From: Bacteroides sp.
Lineage (GTDB): Bacteria > Bacteroidota > Bacteroidia > Bacteroidales > Bacteroidaceae
Reading direction: 5' to 3'
Assembly: GCA_021203515.1 (NCBI GenBank)
Contig: JAJQAY010000039.1
Location: 16,570-80,569, forward strand
Length of the DNA stretch: 64,000 nucleotides
A program made the translations under genes and the position numbers. Shown here one piece after another: positions 48,074-60,065 of the stretch (positions within the stretch are counted from its first letter, which is position 1; every line of letters begins with the position of its first letter). The notes under the pieces were generated by a model. That model did no database searches. It had not been told where the DNA came from and saw only the letters and a list, made by a program, of their open reading frames with translations.

Positions 48074-49618
48074 TCAGATTTCATCCGGCCAGGGACAGGA
48101 GGCGCCGGTGGCCTTGAATGTAGGACGTTGTGCGTCCACTTTCCGCAGATGGTTTCCCAATTCTTTGGAAAGGCGTTTCACGATATCCGGATGCTGTGTG
48201 CCGACGTTGTCCTTTTCGCCTATATCGTCCGATAGATTGAAAAGTTCCTTCTTTCCTGTTCCGTAATAATAAACCAGTTTCCAGTCGCCCTTGCGGATGG
48301 CGCAGTTGAAGTTGATGCCCGGGCCGTCGTTGCCCCAGTTATTGGGCATATTCCAATAGAGACTGCGCCCCTTTGAGGTGTCGCCCGTCTGTTTTAAAAG
48401 AGGTACAAAGCTGATGCCGTCTATCGGTTGTACGGTCTTATACTTCCTGATGCCTGCCATTTCAAGAATAGTCGGGTAGAAATCTTCGATTATCAGATAC
48501 TTGTCGCACCTGCTTCCCGGGGCAACTACGCCCGGCCAACTGACAATCATCGGTTCGCGGATGCCTCCTTCGTAAGTAGAACCTTTCCCGCTGTTCAACG
48601 GATAATTTTGTGTGTGGAGTGTTCCGTCACGCCACTGCGATTCGCTGGCAAGTCCGCCGTTGTCACTCATGAAGATGATAATGGTATTATCCGCTTCCCC
48701 ATTCTTTTCGAGCCAGTCCATCAAATCGCCCAGACTCTTATCCATTCCTTCGATAAGGGTGGCGTAGGCGGCCTCGTGGTCGGTCATTCCTTTCTTCTTA
48801 TATTTGTCGTAGAAGCGTTTATCCTTGTCCAGCGGGATGTGAATGGCATACTGCGACATATAGAGATAGAACGGCTGGTTGTATTTCTTCGCTTTGTCAA
48901 GGGCTTTAATAGCCTCTATGGTTAGCGCTTCGGTAACGAATGTTTCCGTTCCCCAATATTTCTCCAATCCGGGCACTGCCATCAACGAGACGGGTTTACC
49001 GTCTTTGGTATGTCCGTAGTTTCTCCTCTCCCAGATAGCTGGCCAGCCCGCCTGCGGCATGTCCGGCAATGTTCACTTCGAACCCCAATGGTGCGGGTCT
49101 TCGCCCGGAGTATCTATTGCTCCGAAGTGTGCCTTGCCGCAATGAATGGTATGGTACCCGTTATCTTTCAATAATTGCACGAAAGAAGTGCCGACATATG
49201 TGTTGTTGGTTCCGGGCACCTGACTGACCCCGTTGTAATTCCAGTCGGGAGTTGCCAGCAGGTTATCTTTACGGTCGGTACTCATGTTCTTCTGCAAGGT
49301 CCAGTTCGTCACCCGGTGGCGGGCGGCATTTGTTCCGGTGATGAGGCTGCATCGCGACGGAGAACTGATACTGCTGGCATAGGCTTGCGTAAACATCATG
49401 CCCTAACGCGCCAGACGCTCCATATTGGGAGTCTCGTACAATTCGTTGTAATGTGTCTTTTGCGTCCAGAAAGGTAGCGAAGTGTCTTGCCACCCCATAT
49501 CATCTACCATAAACAAGATGATGTTGGGACGCTTGGCTGCCTGCGTGTTCTCCTGTGCCTGCAAAGCGGTGGCAGCTACGGGAGCCAATGCGAGGGAAAG
49601 TAATGTTCTCTTATTCAT
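48074..49618 (-). pseudogene. Serine-type sulfatase, one in-frame stop and compensating frameshifts
   Basis: The reconstructed protein is about 514 aa. It has a signal peptide ([20 protein letters not shown]) and the sulfatase start [16 protein letters not shown]. The activation motif is SSPSRCSLITGTNAARH, where the first S of S-x-P-x-R is matured to formylglycine by an anSME enzyme not in this window. MSDNGGLASESQWRDG is the metal-binding second half. TAG at 49403-49405 replaces a likely Gln (ERLAR-stop-GMMFTQ). A one-base loss near 49073 is undone near 49025. It is the last gene of the PUL operon, 19 bp after the GH36 gene. Confidence 0.88.
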
Positions 49619-49637
49619 AAGGATAATTATTTGGTAG

Positions 49638-51713
49638 TTATTTGTTTATGCTTATCTCTCCGGCGGATGTTACAGGAATGCTTCTCAATTCCTGTCCGCT
49701 GTCGGTTTCTACCCAGATTTTCAGTGTTCCGGGGCAGAAGGCATTCAATACAAGTCTTTCCGGAGTACATGAACGTATCTCCACAGTGGCCGGGGAGAGA
49801 TATTTCTCTTGTAGCCCGACGACCGACCAACCGTTACGGATAGGACAAAGATGGAATAGGCGGTCGGTGAAGCCATCCAGTTCTATTTCTTTGTTGCCGG
49901 TCAGTTCTTCGGCGGTCTGCCGTTCCCAATCGTATAGAAGGATATGCTGTGCCTGAGGAACGTCCTCTTTTGTGAAACTGTTCCGTAACTGATAGTCCGA
50001 CGGACAGACGATTGCCGTCACTTTCTTATACTTGGGATTGGTATTCAGGTTGTAGCAAATCAAGGATACCGCTTCTTTCCCGGTAGGGGCGAATACCCGG
50101 TATGCTTTTCCACTTTGCAGGGGATTGGTCAATATGCACTCTGGTGTTGGTATGGCAGGGGCTGATGGGCGGAATAACTTTCCGTTTTCATCAATCAGTG
50201 GCAGAATGTTTTCTTTGACAAACTCTTTGGGAGAATCTGATAGATAAACCGGTCCGCCGGAAATCGCTTTGGAGCGTGCCATCAGACTGCCACAAATACT
50301 GTCGCAGGAATGGAACATGTCATGGTCGGGCCAGACGGTTTGTCCTTGCAACAACGTATTCGTATAGGATTGGAAGAGGTGCGACTTCGCCATGTTCTCA
50401 TCAAACTTCTTATAATCGATGCTGACACGCGTGACGGCGCTATATAGCGTATGGTCTGTATTCAATACGTTCTGCGCCATGCAGTTCATCAATCCCATCT
50501 GTTGCCGGTAGGTTTGTTCTTCCAGAGCGAGGTTGCAATCTTTAGCTTGACGGACAACCTCTGTGCTTCCCATATAAAGCGGAAGGGTGAATGCCTGGTT
50601 GTCTATTTTCAGGAAATCGAAACCTTGTTCTTTAAGTGTATGGATATAGTAGTGGTAAAATGCTTGTATGTTTTCCGGGCTTTTGCCGGGTAGCAAACGA
50701 TTGTTGTAGGGATACAAGACTTTCTTCACCTTTTCCGGGAAATCGTTTTCAGGAGCAATGCCTTCCCAATATCCTGAAAGGCTGTACCATAGTCCCATCC
50801 ATCTGATTTTATCCTTCTGCTTTCGTTCAATGATGGTTTTCCATCCGTTGGGGAAACGGCTTTGCTCCGGTTGCAAACCGGTCAACCGGCGGTTGCTGCT
50901 GGCTATATGTCCATCGTCAATCAGAACGTAGCGTACCGGTATTCCGGATGCTTCGATGGCATCTATGTCGCTTAGGATTTTTGTTTCATCGATGTCGAGA
51001 TGATAATGTTCCCATGTACACCAACCTAAATAGTTGAAGGCCTCGAAGTAAACTTTATCATCCCTCTTGTTCAGAGCGGCAACATCGGAGTCGGTCATTA
51101 ATGAGACGTAAGACTTACGGAGCAGAGTATATATCGACGAGTCTTTTTGCGAAAGCAGCAAGGGTAGCTGCCCGGACAGGGCATCTTCACCCAGCGTAGA
51201 AACATAGAGTGTGAGTGAGCCGTCCGTATTTATCTGAAACCAACTGAGGCTGTTCTTTCCGGAAACCGCTTTGGCAAAAAGGTAATTTCCATCCGGGAGT
51301 TGCAGGATGAGGGCATCGCCCAATGTTGAGGGGCGTGCATTGGAAGGTATGCCGGGATAGTCGTCCCGGGTGATATCTTCCAAATGGTTGAACATCCACG
51401 GAAGAAGCCGGTTCGTATTGTTCGGCCATTCGTAATCACCCGGACGGGAGTCGCGGCTGAAGAATACGCCCCGGATATAGGGTGGTAACACTACGGAATA
51501 CGAAAGAGTGTTCTGACCGCCCGGAACTCGATTTTCATACAAAATGGGGGTAGAGAGTTGATTAAGGTCGATAGCATTCTCCATATCGTATGCGGCAATA
51601 TTCCTGAAAGATTTCCCCTTCTCGTAGACAAAAGAGTTTTGGGCGGATATCGTTGTTTGATTGCCAACGATACCTGCCAAAACCAGCATACATATAATGT
51701 AGTGTTTTACCAT
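49638..51713 (-). CDS. Sip1-like alpha-galactosidase (raffinose-synthase-type GH36)
   Basis: A secreted 691-aa enzyme. It has a signal peptide ([24 protein letters not shown]) and a beta-rich N-terminal part. The TIM barrel has [29 protein letters not shown], the nucleophile segment [10 protein letters not shown] (about 375) and the acid/base segment WPDHDMFHS (about 460). These motifs mark the raffinose synthase/Sip1 branch, which contains alpha-galactosidases. A C-terminal beta domain follows. It is intact, sits 7 bp after the GH29 gene and 19 bp before the sulfatase, and should remove alpha-galactose from the PUL substrate. Confidence 0.88.
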   Translation of the reverse strand: MVKHYIICMLVLAGIVGNQTTISAQNSFVYEKGKSFRNIAAYDMENAIDLNQLSTPILYENRVPGGQNTLSYSVVLPPYIRGVFFSRDSRPGDYEWPNNTNRLLPWMFNHLEDITRDDYPGIPSNARPSTLGDALILQLPDGNYLFAKAVSGKNSLSWFQINTDGSLTLYVSTLGEDALSGQLPLLLSQKDSSIYTLLRKSYVSLMTDSDVAALNKRDDKVYFEAFNYLGWCTWEHYHLDIDETKILSDIDAIEASGIPVRYVLIDDGHIASSNRRLTGLQPEQSRFPNGWKTIIERKQKDKIRWMGLWYSLSGYWEGIAPENDFPEKVKKVLYPYNNRLLPGKSPENIQAFYHYYIHTLKEQGFDFLKIDNQAFTLPLYMGSTEVVRQAKDCNLALEEQTYRQQMGLMNCMAQNVLNTDHTLYSAVTRVSIDYKKFDENMAKSHLFQSYTNTLLQGQTVWPDHDMFHSCDSICGSLMARSKAISGGPVYLSDSPKEFVKENILPLIDENGKLFRPSAPAIPTPECILTNPLQSGKAYRVFAPTGKEAVSLICYNLNTNPKYKKVTAIVCPSDYQLRNSFTKEDVPQAQHILLYDWERQTAEELTGNKEIELDGFTDRLFHLCPIRNGWSVVGLQEKYLSPATVEIRSCTPERLVLNAFCPGTLKIWVETDSGQELRSIPVTSAGEISINK

Positions 51714-51720
51714 GCCTGAT

Positions 51721-53105
51721 TTATTTTACATCAAATACACTGAAGTTTATAATATCCGGCAATGCGATGGATTGCGTAACGGTGAGCCGAAGTTCAGTAG
51801 CCTCGACGGGATTGAATTTCTCAATGCGTTTATGCCCTACAGACTCTCCGCTGCATACCGTTTGCCATCTACCGCTTACTTTGGCTTCCACTTTGTACTG
51901 GCGGATGCGTTCTCCGTTCTTGATATTTTCCTGGATGATGCAGTAGTTCGCGGGTTGCTTTTTCCCTAAATTGAGTGTCAGACTCTTCTTTTGTCCGGCA
52001 GTCTGTGCAAGCGGAGTAGAGAAACGGCGGTTAATTTCATCTCCCATCTCTTTAAGCCGTTTGACGTCGCCGGCAGGAATTAATCCGACCGTATCCGGAG
52101 TAAGGCCCATAATCAAAGTCGCATTCCGGCCCACTGATTTCTCATACTTGTCCATCAATACATCCAGCTGGTAGATGTTGTTTTCGTCATCCGGTTCCCA
52201 AAACCATTCGTGGCGTCCGTTTGCTCCGCGAAGGGGGGGGCGTCTGCCATAGCCGGAACCCAGAACTTACCGTCTTTATCGCCGTGCTTCAGCAGTTCCA
52301 GTAAATCTTTATCTTACTCCAGGCGTTTGTGGTGTGAGCAGGGAGCGGGAAAAGTAGACCAACAGGGATATTGTACCGTTCCTGTCTCAGAACCGCTCCA
52401 ACGGAAGTCGGCACGATCGATATTGTGGTAGAAGAGGCAATTCTGCTGGTATTTATTCACAATCGGTTCTACATCCGGACCGTCACCGCGCGGGTCGTCG
52501 GCTCCTCCATCAAACCAAATCATGTACAGGTCACCGTAACGGGTACAGAGTTCGGTCACCATCTTCTCGCACAAGCGTTTGTACCAAGCCTGGCGGTTGC
52601 GTGCAAACTCACCGTCGCCTTCTGCCTTGAAATTATGTATTCCCAACAAGGAGTTCCAGCGGATACCGATGTAAATACCCGGTTGAAGCCCGTATTTACG
52701 GCAAGAATTTACAAAATCGCGTACAATATCCCCTTTTCCGTCTCTCCACTTCACTGCTTTGAGGCAGTAGGGATTGACGTCACTTTGCCATAGTCCGAAA
52801 CCGGTTTCGTGGGTTGCAGTGAGTACGGCAAACTTGCATCCGGCAGCTTTGGCGGCAAGCACCCACTGGTCGGTGTTCAGCTCGGTGGGGTTGAAGATAT
52901 TGTAATCCTCGATAGGGTTAATGCGGTTATTGCCTTGTCCGTAGCGGATACCATCGAATACATGAAGGTCGTAGTGGAACACCGCGCCCATTTCGGCCTC
53001 ATGCCATTTCAGTTGATGGGGTTTAGGCACGGTAATAGTCTGTTGCTGTGCAAAACTATATGCAGAGCTTATAAGTAGGAAAAATAAAAGATGGAGTCTA
53101 TTCAT
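51721..53105 (-). pseudogene. GH29 alpha-L-fucosidase, in-frame stop plus frameshift at a poly-C tract
   Basis: The reconstructed protein is about 461 aa. It has a signal peptide (MNRLHLLFFLLISSAYSFAQ) and a GH29 barrel with EMGAVFHYDLHVFDG, CKFAVLTATHETGFGLWQS and the nucleophile segment LYMIWFDGGADDPRG (about 205). A C-terminal F5/8-type sandwich (YKVEAKVSGRWQTVCSGES, VEATELRLTVTQ) follows. TAA at 52314-52316 falls at a likely Gln (KRLE-stop-DKDLLELL). A run of eight C (minus strand, about 52233-52240) puts MADAP out of frame with LRGANGRHEWFW. It probably removes alpha-linked fucose. Confidence 0.87.
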
Positions 53106-53114
53106 TATTTTAAT

Positions 53115-54577
53115 TTATTTAGTTGTTAAATAGGAAGCAAATAGGTCATCGGTTTTGACTAACCATTCCTTGAGTTGCTTATTGAATTGACGAACCAGCT
53201 TGGGCTGCCGGTCGGCAATGTTGTGCATTTCGTGCGGATCTTTAGCCCGGTCGAAAAGGGTTACGTCATCAATCTTTCCGTCGGTTGCATGGACTACATA
53301 CGTATGGGTGTGAGTACGAAGTCCGCGATAGCCGGTGGCATGATTGTCGAATTGTACAAAATAATAAGGTTGCACGATATCCTTTCCTCCTTTCCCTGAA
53401 ATAAATTCTTCGGAAAGGTCGAAGGTCTGCACGGTTTCAGGTATTTCTTTCTTAAATCCCATCATAGATAGTAGCGAAGGATAGAGGTCGGCGAAAGCAA
53501 CCATCAAATTGTTATCCTTGTGCGGTTTTATCTTTTCCGGCCAGGAGATAATGACGGGTACGCGCATTGCTTCTTCGTAGAAAATATCTTTTCCCGTATT
53601 GCCATGGGCACCCATGCAAATGCCGTGGTCGGAAGTAAACACCACGATGGTATTATCAAATTGTCCGTTCTGCTTTAATGCTTGGACGATGCGTCCCACA
53701 TTTTCATCTACGCCTGTGATGCAAGCATAGTAATTTCGTATATTCTCTCTGAAATAATCTCCCATGGGAGTTCCTTTGGCGGGAATGTCCGGGCGATTGG
53801 CACAGAGAGCTTCTACATCCAGGTCTTTATATATTTCTTTATAGTTGTCGGGAACTAATTCATAGCCGGTGCGCGGCGGGTTCATGGATACGACTAAGGC
53901 AAAGGGTTGTTGTTTATCCTTTTGTGCGTTGAGATATTCAATGGCTCTGTCCGCTTCGTAAGCCGGTCCCCACTGATTGACGTAATAGAAACTGTCCCGC
54001 GGTGCGGTTTTATTCCAATACATCGGTTTCAAATGATAATCGTAGGTGTCATAAGCTATCCAGTGGTCGAAGCTGTGGCGACGTTCGGGCGGACACCATT
54101 CGTTCCAGGTCACTTTACCATGGTTGTTGTAAGTATCTACGTAAGATTTATAGGGAGCATCCAAATGCCATTTGCCTATATATCCGGTTTGGTATCCCTG
54201 GTCTTTCAATACATCGCTCCAGCAACGGGTATCTTGGGATAGCTCTACCCCCATAAGGAGCTGTGTTTGAGTTACAATTTCCTACTACCTTATTTTTTAT
54301 GGGATACATACCCGTCATCAGCATTGCTCTGGCAGGAGAAGATACCGGGTAACTGCTGACCGAATTGGTGAACAGCACTCCTTCGGATGCCAGATTGTCC
54401 AGGCAGGGCGTTTTTACAGGTTCTTTTCCGATGCACCCTAAAGTATCACCTCGGTATTGGTCGGCCATGATGAATACAAGGTTGGGAGAAGTATTTTGTG
54501 CACCAACTTGTGCACCGGCAGGTAGGATGGCTGCTGTTATGGCGGAGCAAGTGAATAAAAAAGTCTAAATGTTTCAT
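53115..54577 (-). pseudogene. Serine-type sulfatase, two frameshifts
   Basis: The reconstructed protein is about 487 aa. The start ATG at 54577 leads, after one indel in a T run, to a signal peptide (FTCSAITAAILPAGA) and SPNLVFIMADQYRGDTLGC. The activation motif is YPVSSPARAMLMTGMYP (S-x-P-x-R type). VGNCNSNTAPYG continues as VELSQDTRCWSDVLK if one G of five near 54250 is removed. TIVVFTSDHGICMGAHGNTG binds metal. It is the first enzyme after SusD2, across a strong hairpin. Ser-type sulfatases of this kind act on mucin and algal glycans. Confidence 0.88.
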
Positions 54578-54630
54578 GGTATATATCTTACTAAAATGAG
54601 GTCTGTTACAAACATAGGCATTTTAAGAAT

Positions 54631-54670
54631 AGGGTGTACCAATCATTACAGAAAAATCATGGTACACCCT
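54631..54670 (-). promoter_or_regulatory. Hairpin between susD and the enzyme genes
   Basis: AGGGTGTACCA (54631-54641) and TGGTACACCCT (54660-54670) form a perfect 11-bp stem with an 18-nt loop. It lies in the 161-bp gap inside an otherwise tightly packed operon. No long T tract follows on the minus strand, so partial termination or an RNA-stability role is likely. Confidence 0.75.
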
Positions 54671-54738
54671 TAAAGGGGATCTATCTATGATACCTATTGT
54701 ATTGCATACTGATTAGGTTCTATCGGCCATCCCGGATT

Positions 54739-56610
54739 TTAATATACTACCGATGTCTTGGGATCACCACCTTTGGCAGGAGTTGACAAGTGGAATACAT
54801 CGTATGAAATCGGGGTCAGGTAATTAGCCTCTTCAAATGTATAGCCGTTATTTTTAGTGACCAGTTCATTGAGAGCGTGCGGTTGCAGATACTTCGTATC
54901 TTTGATTTTCAATCCGGCTGCAAGTTGCTTTACATAATAGGGTTGTGTTTTATACTCTTCCCAATTGAAGCCTTCAATTTGATAATTCTTCATCTTGTCG
55001 AGAGAACGCCAACGGAAAAGGTCGTCCGTGCGCATTCCTTCTGCAATAAATTCGCAACGGCGTTCGCGGCGGACATTGTATAGAAGTGTACTAACCTTTG
55101 TATTGCCGGACCATACAGCCAAGTCATTCTCTTTGTCCAAATCTGTGTGGTCGATGGTCTTCTGGAAATCTTCAGAGACTCCGGCACGTTTTCTTAAGGC
55201 TTTCCAATACTTCTTACTGAAGTCATCTAACTTTCCATTCTTCATCACGTCGGCTTCCATATAATTCAGATATGCTTCGGTGGCGCGGAAAATCATATAT
55301 GCCAATGGCGAATTGTCTGTCGGTGCTACATTACTATCTCTCCAACCTTTGCGTACAAGATAACCGGTAGCTGTTCTGCCTAAATTCTGATAAGCTTGAA
55401 GCAAATTGGTATAGACCATTCTTCCATCTTGGTCGAGGTTCGCTCCTCTCCATACCATATCTCCGGGTTTGAAAGTACATTCAACCAAACGTAAATCCCT
55501 GTTCTCCATTACATCGGGAATACTTTTATCACCTTTATATTCTTGATTTTCCGGATCATAAATGGGAAGTCCGTTTGTTGTGAGGAATGTTTCCACCATT
55601 GAACGGGTATATCCGCCGCCAAGTCCTACACACCCTTCTCCTTTTTCATTGTAAATGCTGTGATATTGTCCTTCTACCAAGCTATTCACTTTGGCATCCG
55701 CACTATACATGCGCCACAGTAATACTTCTTTATTCGATGAGAGGTCATACTGATTGAACATATTCATATAATCCTCTATCTTATCGGTAATGGTTACGGC
55801 TTCTGTCACTTGCTTGGCTGCATCCATAGCCTGTGTCAGGAAGAAATCAATTTCCGTATCCAAGTTTCCATCGAATGTTCCGCCCGGCCATCCCGGACCA
55901 CCCGGCACACGGGCCGTTCCCTTGTGGTAAGTTTCCCAACTGGCTTCATATAAAGCTACGCGGGATTTAAAGAGTAATGCCGATTCTTTATTCAGGCGAT
56001 GGTTGGTGAGCGCATTGCTTTGGGGAAATAACCGTTCGATAGCCGCGTCCAGGCCTTCGATAATAAAGCGTGCCACTTCATTGCGAGGTTTGCGTTTGTT
56101 TGCTTCCACATTGGCAGCATAGTCATCCACGGTGAGCTCTTCTTTAATAATAGGAAAATCACCGAACTTCTTCAAATAATTGAAATAGACATAGGCACGG
56201 AAGAAATACATCTCTCCGATATATTGTCTCACTTCATTGGAATTTTCAAGTATACCGCTTTTCAGGTTTTCCTGAGTATAATACAGGAAATGATTGCAAT
56301 CGCGTAAATCACCTTGCTGGTTGTAGCCGTTTTTCTCCGCTACTTTGATACGTTGCGGCAGGAATAAATCTTTCGGATCCGTTGCTGCTTGATTATCACT
56401 ATTCTGGTCAAGAGTGAACAGGTGCTCATTGGCACTAAAATCCGGCAATAAATTATATCGCTTGTTGCAATATGCCTGCAATTGTCCGGGTTCCGTGAAG
56501 AAACCTTCGTTTACATTATCTGTCAGAGGTTCTCTGTCCAGAAAATCACTACATGAACTCAGACCGAGTGATGTAGCAATAAATGGTAATATGATATGTT
56601 TAAATTTCAT
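54739..56610 (-). CDS. SusD/RagB family glycan-binding lipoprotein
   Basis: A 623-aa outer-membrane lipoprotein (MKFKHIILPFIATSLGLSSC). The N-terminal SusD-like part (FLDREPLTDNVNEGFFTEPG, MYFFRAYVYFNYLKKFGDFP) and the C-terminal RagB domain (YMIFRATEAYLNYMEADVMK, NVRRERRCEFIAEGMRTDDL) are clear. It caps the SusC barrel and binds glycan at the cell surface. It lies 22 bp after SusC2. It is intact, unlike most of its operon. Confidence 0.95.
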   Translation of the reverse strand: MKFKHIILPFIATSLGLSSCSDFLDREPLTDNVNEGFFTEPGQLQAYCNKRYNLLPDFSANEHLFTLDQNSDNQAATDPKDLFLPQRIKVAEKNGYNQQGDLRDCNHFLYYTQENLKSGILENSNEVRQYIGEMYFFRAYVYFNYLKKFGDFPIIKEELTVDDYAANVEANKRKPRNEVARFIIEGLDAAIERLFPQSNALTNHRLNKESALLFKSRVALYEASWETYHKGTARVPGGPGWPGGTFDGNLDTEIDFFLTQAMDAAKQVTEAVTITDKIEDYMNMFNQYDLSSNKEVLLWRMYSADAKVNSLVEGQYHSIYNEKGEGCVGLGGGYTRSMVETFLTTNGLPIYDPENQEYKGDKSIPDVMENRDLRLVECTFKPGDMVWRGANLDQDGRMVYTNLLQAYQNLGRTATGYLVRKGWRDSNVAPTDNSPLAYMIFRATEAYLNYMEADVMKNGKLDDFSKKYWKALRKRAGVSEDFQKTIDHTDLDKENDLAVWSGNTKVSTLLYNVRRERRCEFIAEGMRTDDLFRWRSLDKMKNYQIEGFNWEEYKTQPYYVKQLAAGLKIKDTKYLQPHALNELVTKNNGYTFEEANYLTPISYDVFHLSTPAKGGDPKTSVVY

Positions 56611-56632
56611 AGTCGTATATTCTTAATGAGAT

Positions 56633-59600
56633 TTATAATGTAATGTTAATGCCACAAGAGAGAGTATAGCTCAACGGATAAGTCATACCATTCTGGTACA
56701 GCAACTCCGGATCAAAGTTCTTACTCATCTTACTGCCTGTCCACAGATTATCGCCAGAGAAAAATACGCGTACTTTTTTGAAGATTGACTCTTTGTGTCA
56801 GCGATTTAGGCAGTGTATATCCTACTTGTAAATTCTTCAGACGAATATAGGCTGCATTTTGTAGATAACGGGATTGTACCTGCTGGTTTTGCTTGCTTCC
56901 AATAATAGGACGCGGATAATATGCATTCAGGTTAGCACCCAGTTCGTCTCCTTCCGGACGGAAAAAGTCCCAATGTTCTTCATAACCGGTAGAATCCCAC
57001 TGACCGCCATTGATACCCCAGAATATCATACCTTTAGAGGTGGCGGTTTTGTCGTCTCCATCTACCCAGATATCACGTTTGGCTACACCTTGGAACATTA
57101 CGCTAATATCAAATCCTTTATAGTCGGCTGCCAGTGTAAAGCCGCAACGATAACGTGGAGTGCTGTTACCTATGACGCATAAGTCTTTAGGATCATTGGC
57201 GGAAGTTCCTTTCTCAATAGCAGGATTATCATCCAGATTGGCATACATAATATCACCGGCTTTCCAGATATTATTACCTACACCCGGCAATTTGCTTTGG
57301 TCGTGAATAGCGATATAATCTGTTATTTCCTGGCCGGTCTTAGCCATACCTACAGTCTTGAAACCCCATATTTCGCCCAGTTTCTTGCCTTTCCAGTAAT
57401 TGTCTACAGTATTTCCGTAAGCATCTTGAGTATAGAGCGTTTTGTCTGGATTCGGGTAGTCTGTAACTTCGGTCTGGGCATCAGATAAGTTGAATGATAC
57501 CCGGTAACCAACTTGTCCTATTCTATCTTGCCAATTCAATTGCAATTCCCAACCTTTAGTACGGAGTGACGTATTGTTCATGCTAGGTGCCGAGGCTCCA
57601 ACAATCGGAGAAATCTCTTCTGCCGGGCCTACCATATCTTTTGTATCTCGGACATAGTATTCTGCATATCCGCTCAACCGATTATTGAATGCCCCGAAAT
57701 CAAGACCTATATTATAACTGGAAACGCGTTCCCAGGTAAGCAGGGTGCTGACAAGTCCCGGAGTCCCGGCTATATTTGATTTGTTTGCCAGATCAAGTAA
57801 CCAACGGCCGCCATCGTCCACGCTACCCACTATAATGTTCTGAATGGAATAAGTGGGATAGAAGCTGTCAGTGTTCTGGTTTCCCAAGCTGCCGTAAGAG
57901 AAACGTATCTTCAACAGATTTACGTAATCTTGCGCATTCTCCCAGAATGCTTCACGGGCGATGTTCCAACCCAAAGAGAAAGACGGGAAAGTTCCCCAAC
58001 GCTCGTCTCCGCGGAAACGGGAAGTGGCGTCACGACGAATGTTGCCTTCAAGCAGGTAGCGCCCGTCATAGCCATAATTCACACGTGCAAAGTAGCCCAT
58101 AGTCGCCCATTCTCTGGAATAGGCTTTCAAGCCACTGGTACCTGTTGCGGTATTGATACTTGGCACTTGCTCATTGAGTACATCGTAACGTTTGCCTTCC
58201 AGTTGGTTGATGTAGTAATATTCGGAATTCATACCTACTGTAGCTTTGAAGTTATGCTTCTTCCATGAATGTTCATAATCTGCATACAATGAAGTGGTCA
58301 TCATGGACGTCTGCTGCGTTTCGCTTTGGACGAATGTTTTTCCGGCTGCGAGGTCAGGGTCTCCTCCCAACCATGCTTCCAGCACCGGTTGATTCTCTTT
58401 GTCATAGAGGAATACTTTGTTTACATTGTACTGGTGACGGTAACTTTCAGTACGGAGAGTTGCCTGTCCGTGAATGCCCAAACCTTTGAGCGGTGTAAGG
58501 TGGAAACCGCCTGAAGTAAAGTAGGTGTCCTTACTGGTATTGGAACGTCCGCCCGAAGTGAGCTGCATCAATTTAGGGTTACGGGTATAATGTCCGTTGT
58601 TATCATAAAGCGGCATCATCGGATACAGTTTGGTCGTTTCCGGGGGAAAGCGGTCTCCATACAACTTCATAAATGTAGGCATACCAATTTCATTGCGAAT
58701 AAAGCGTAAGTTGAAGTCCAGACTTAACCATTTAGTAACTTGCCCGGTGATTTTTCCACTGAAGTTATAGCGTTTTTTCTTCTCGTCCGAATAGTTCATT
58801 TGCCCTTCTTGCGAAAGGAAAGCTCCGGAAATGTAATATTTCACTTTTTCACTTCCACCGGCGATGCTCAAATTATGCTCTTGCCCGAAAGCTGTCTTGT
58901 CAATGAAGTTTCTCGGCCAGTTCTGGTTATCATTCGAGGCCATATTAAAGGGAAAAAGCCACCTTGGTTGCCGTTAGGATCTGAGGTATACGGATATTCA
59001 CCCGCCATGTATTTTTGAATACGGTCGATAGTATCTTCGCTGAAGAGAAATTTAGTGGAGCCGCCACTGTTGGCTTGTGCTGCGTTAAAATATTTAGCAA
59101 AACGATACGAATCGAGCATGTCAGGTATGTTAGTCGGTCTCGACCAACGGAAGTTATCGGAGTACTGAATGGTAGCTTTCCCTGCTTGTCCGGATTTCGT
59201 AGTAATCAGGATAACACCGAAAGGTGCACGCGAACCGTAAATGGAAGAAGCGGCAGCATCTTTCAATACCGAAATATTGGCAATGTCTTGCGGGTTTAGT
59301 GAGTTAATATCTCCTTCGGCGCCATCGATGAGTACCAACGGAGAGGCACTGGAACCTGTTCCTAAGTTTCCGACTCCACGAATGTTCATTGTAGGGCTAT
59401 AATCCAAACGTCCACCTTTGTCATTGACATCGATGTTCAATCCCGGCATTACGCCCTGTAATGCTTGTGATACGGAAGTTACCGGGCGTGACTCCAAGAC
59501 TTTCTGGTCTACGGTAGCTACCGCACCGGTTAGGTTGACCTTCTTTTGAGTACCAAAGCCGACTACAACGACTTCATCCAACGTCTGGGTGTCTTCGATT

Positions 59601-59887
59601 AATTCAATTTTGAACATGGTTTGGTTCCCGGTGACAGTTATTTCCTGTGTACTATATCCTATATAGGAAACAATCAGTACGCTCCCCTTCGGAACGTTCT
59701 CAAGAACGAAATTACCATCCAGATTAGTAATACTTCCGTTGCTTGTACCTTTTACGAGAACACTGGCACCGATAATAGGCTCATTGAGCTTTTTGTCAAT
59801 AACGGTACCTCTGATGCTGAGTTGCTGCGCGTGCAGAAAACTGACACTTAGCAATAGCATGAAAAGTAATGCTGTAATTTTTCTCAT
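56633..59887 (-). pseudogene. SusC/RagA TonB-dependent transporter, two frameshifts
   Basis: The reconstructed protein is about 1,085 aa. It has a signal peptide (MRKITALLFMLLLSVSFLHAQ), a carboxypeptidase-like domain (about 23-95; IRGTVIDKKLNEPIIGASVL) and a plug starting at DEVVVVGFGTQKKVNLTGAV. RAPFGVILITTKSGQAGK and a long barrel ending in GINITL follow. There is no STN domain, as expected for HTCS-controlled systems. Breaks: near 58938 (GGFFP continues as FNMASNDNQNW after adding one C) and near 56772 (six A instead of five). The true end at 56633 is not in the ORF track. First gene of the PUL operon; TACTTTTG promoter element upstream. Confidence 0.92.
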
Positions 59888-59926
59888 TGCATTTTATTTA
59901 AAGTTTAACATAAGGTTTGTTGTGTA

Positions 59927-59934
59927 CAAAAGTA
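59927..59934 (-). promoter_or_regulatory. Bacteroidetes -7 element TACTTTTG for the sulfatase/fucosidase PUL
   Basis: Minus-strand match to TAnnTTTG, 40 bp upstream of the SusC2 ATG. It lies in the 178-bp divergent region shared with the HTCS gene, where the HTCS should bind. Confidence 0.55.
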
Positions 59935-60065
59935 GGTGGATAGCAGCATTCGGAACAGACATAACTCTCTCATTCATCATACATGTTCAATTCATCATGC
60001 AGTTTTTTTAATTCTCTTTTGCATATTTAGACTTTAATTCGTTCATTTGCATAAATAATAATAAA

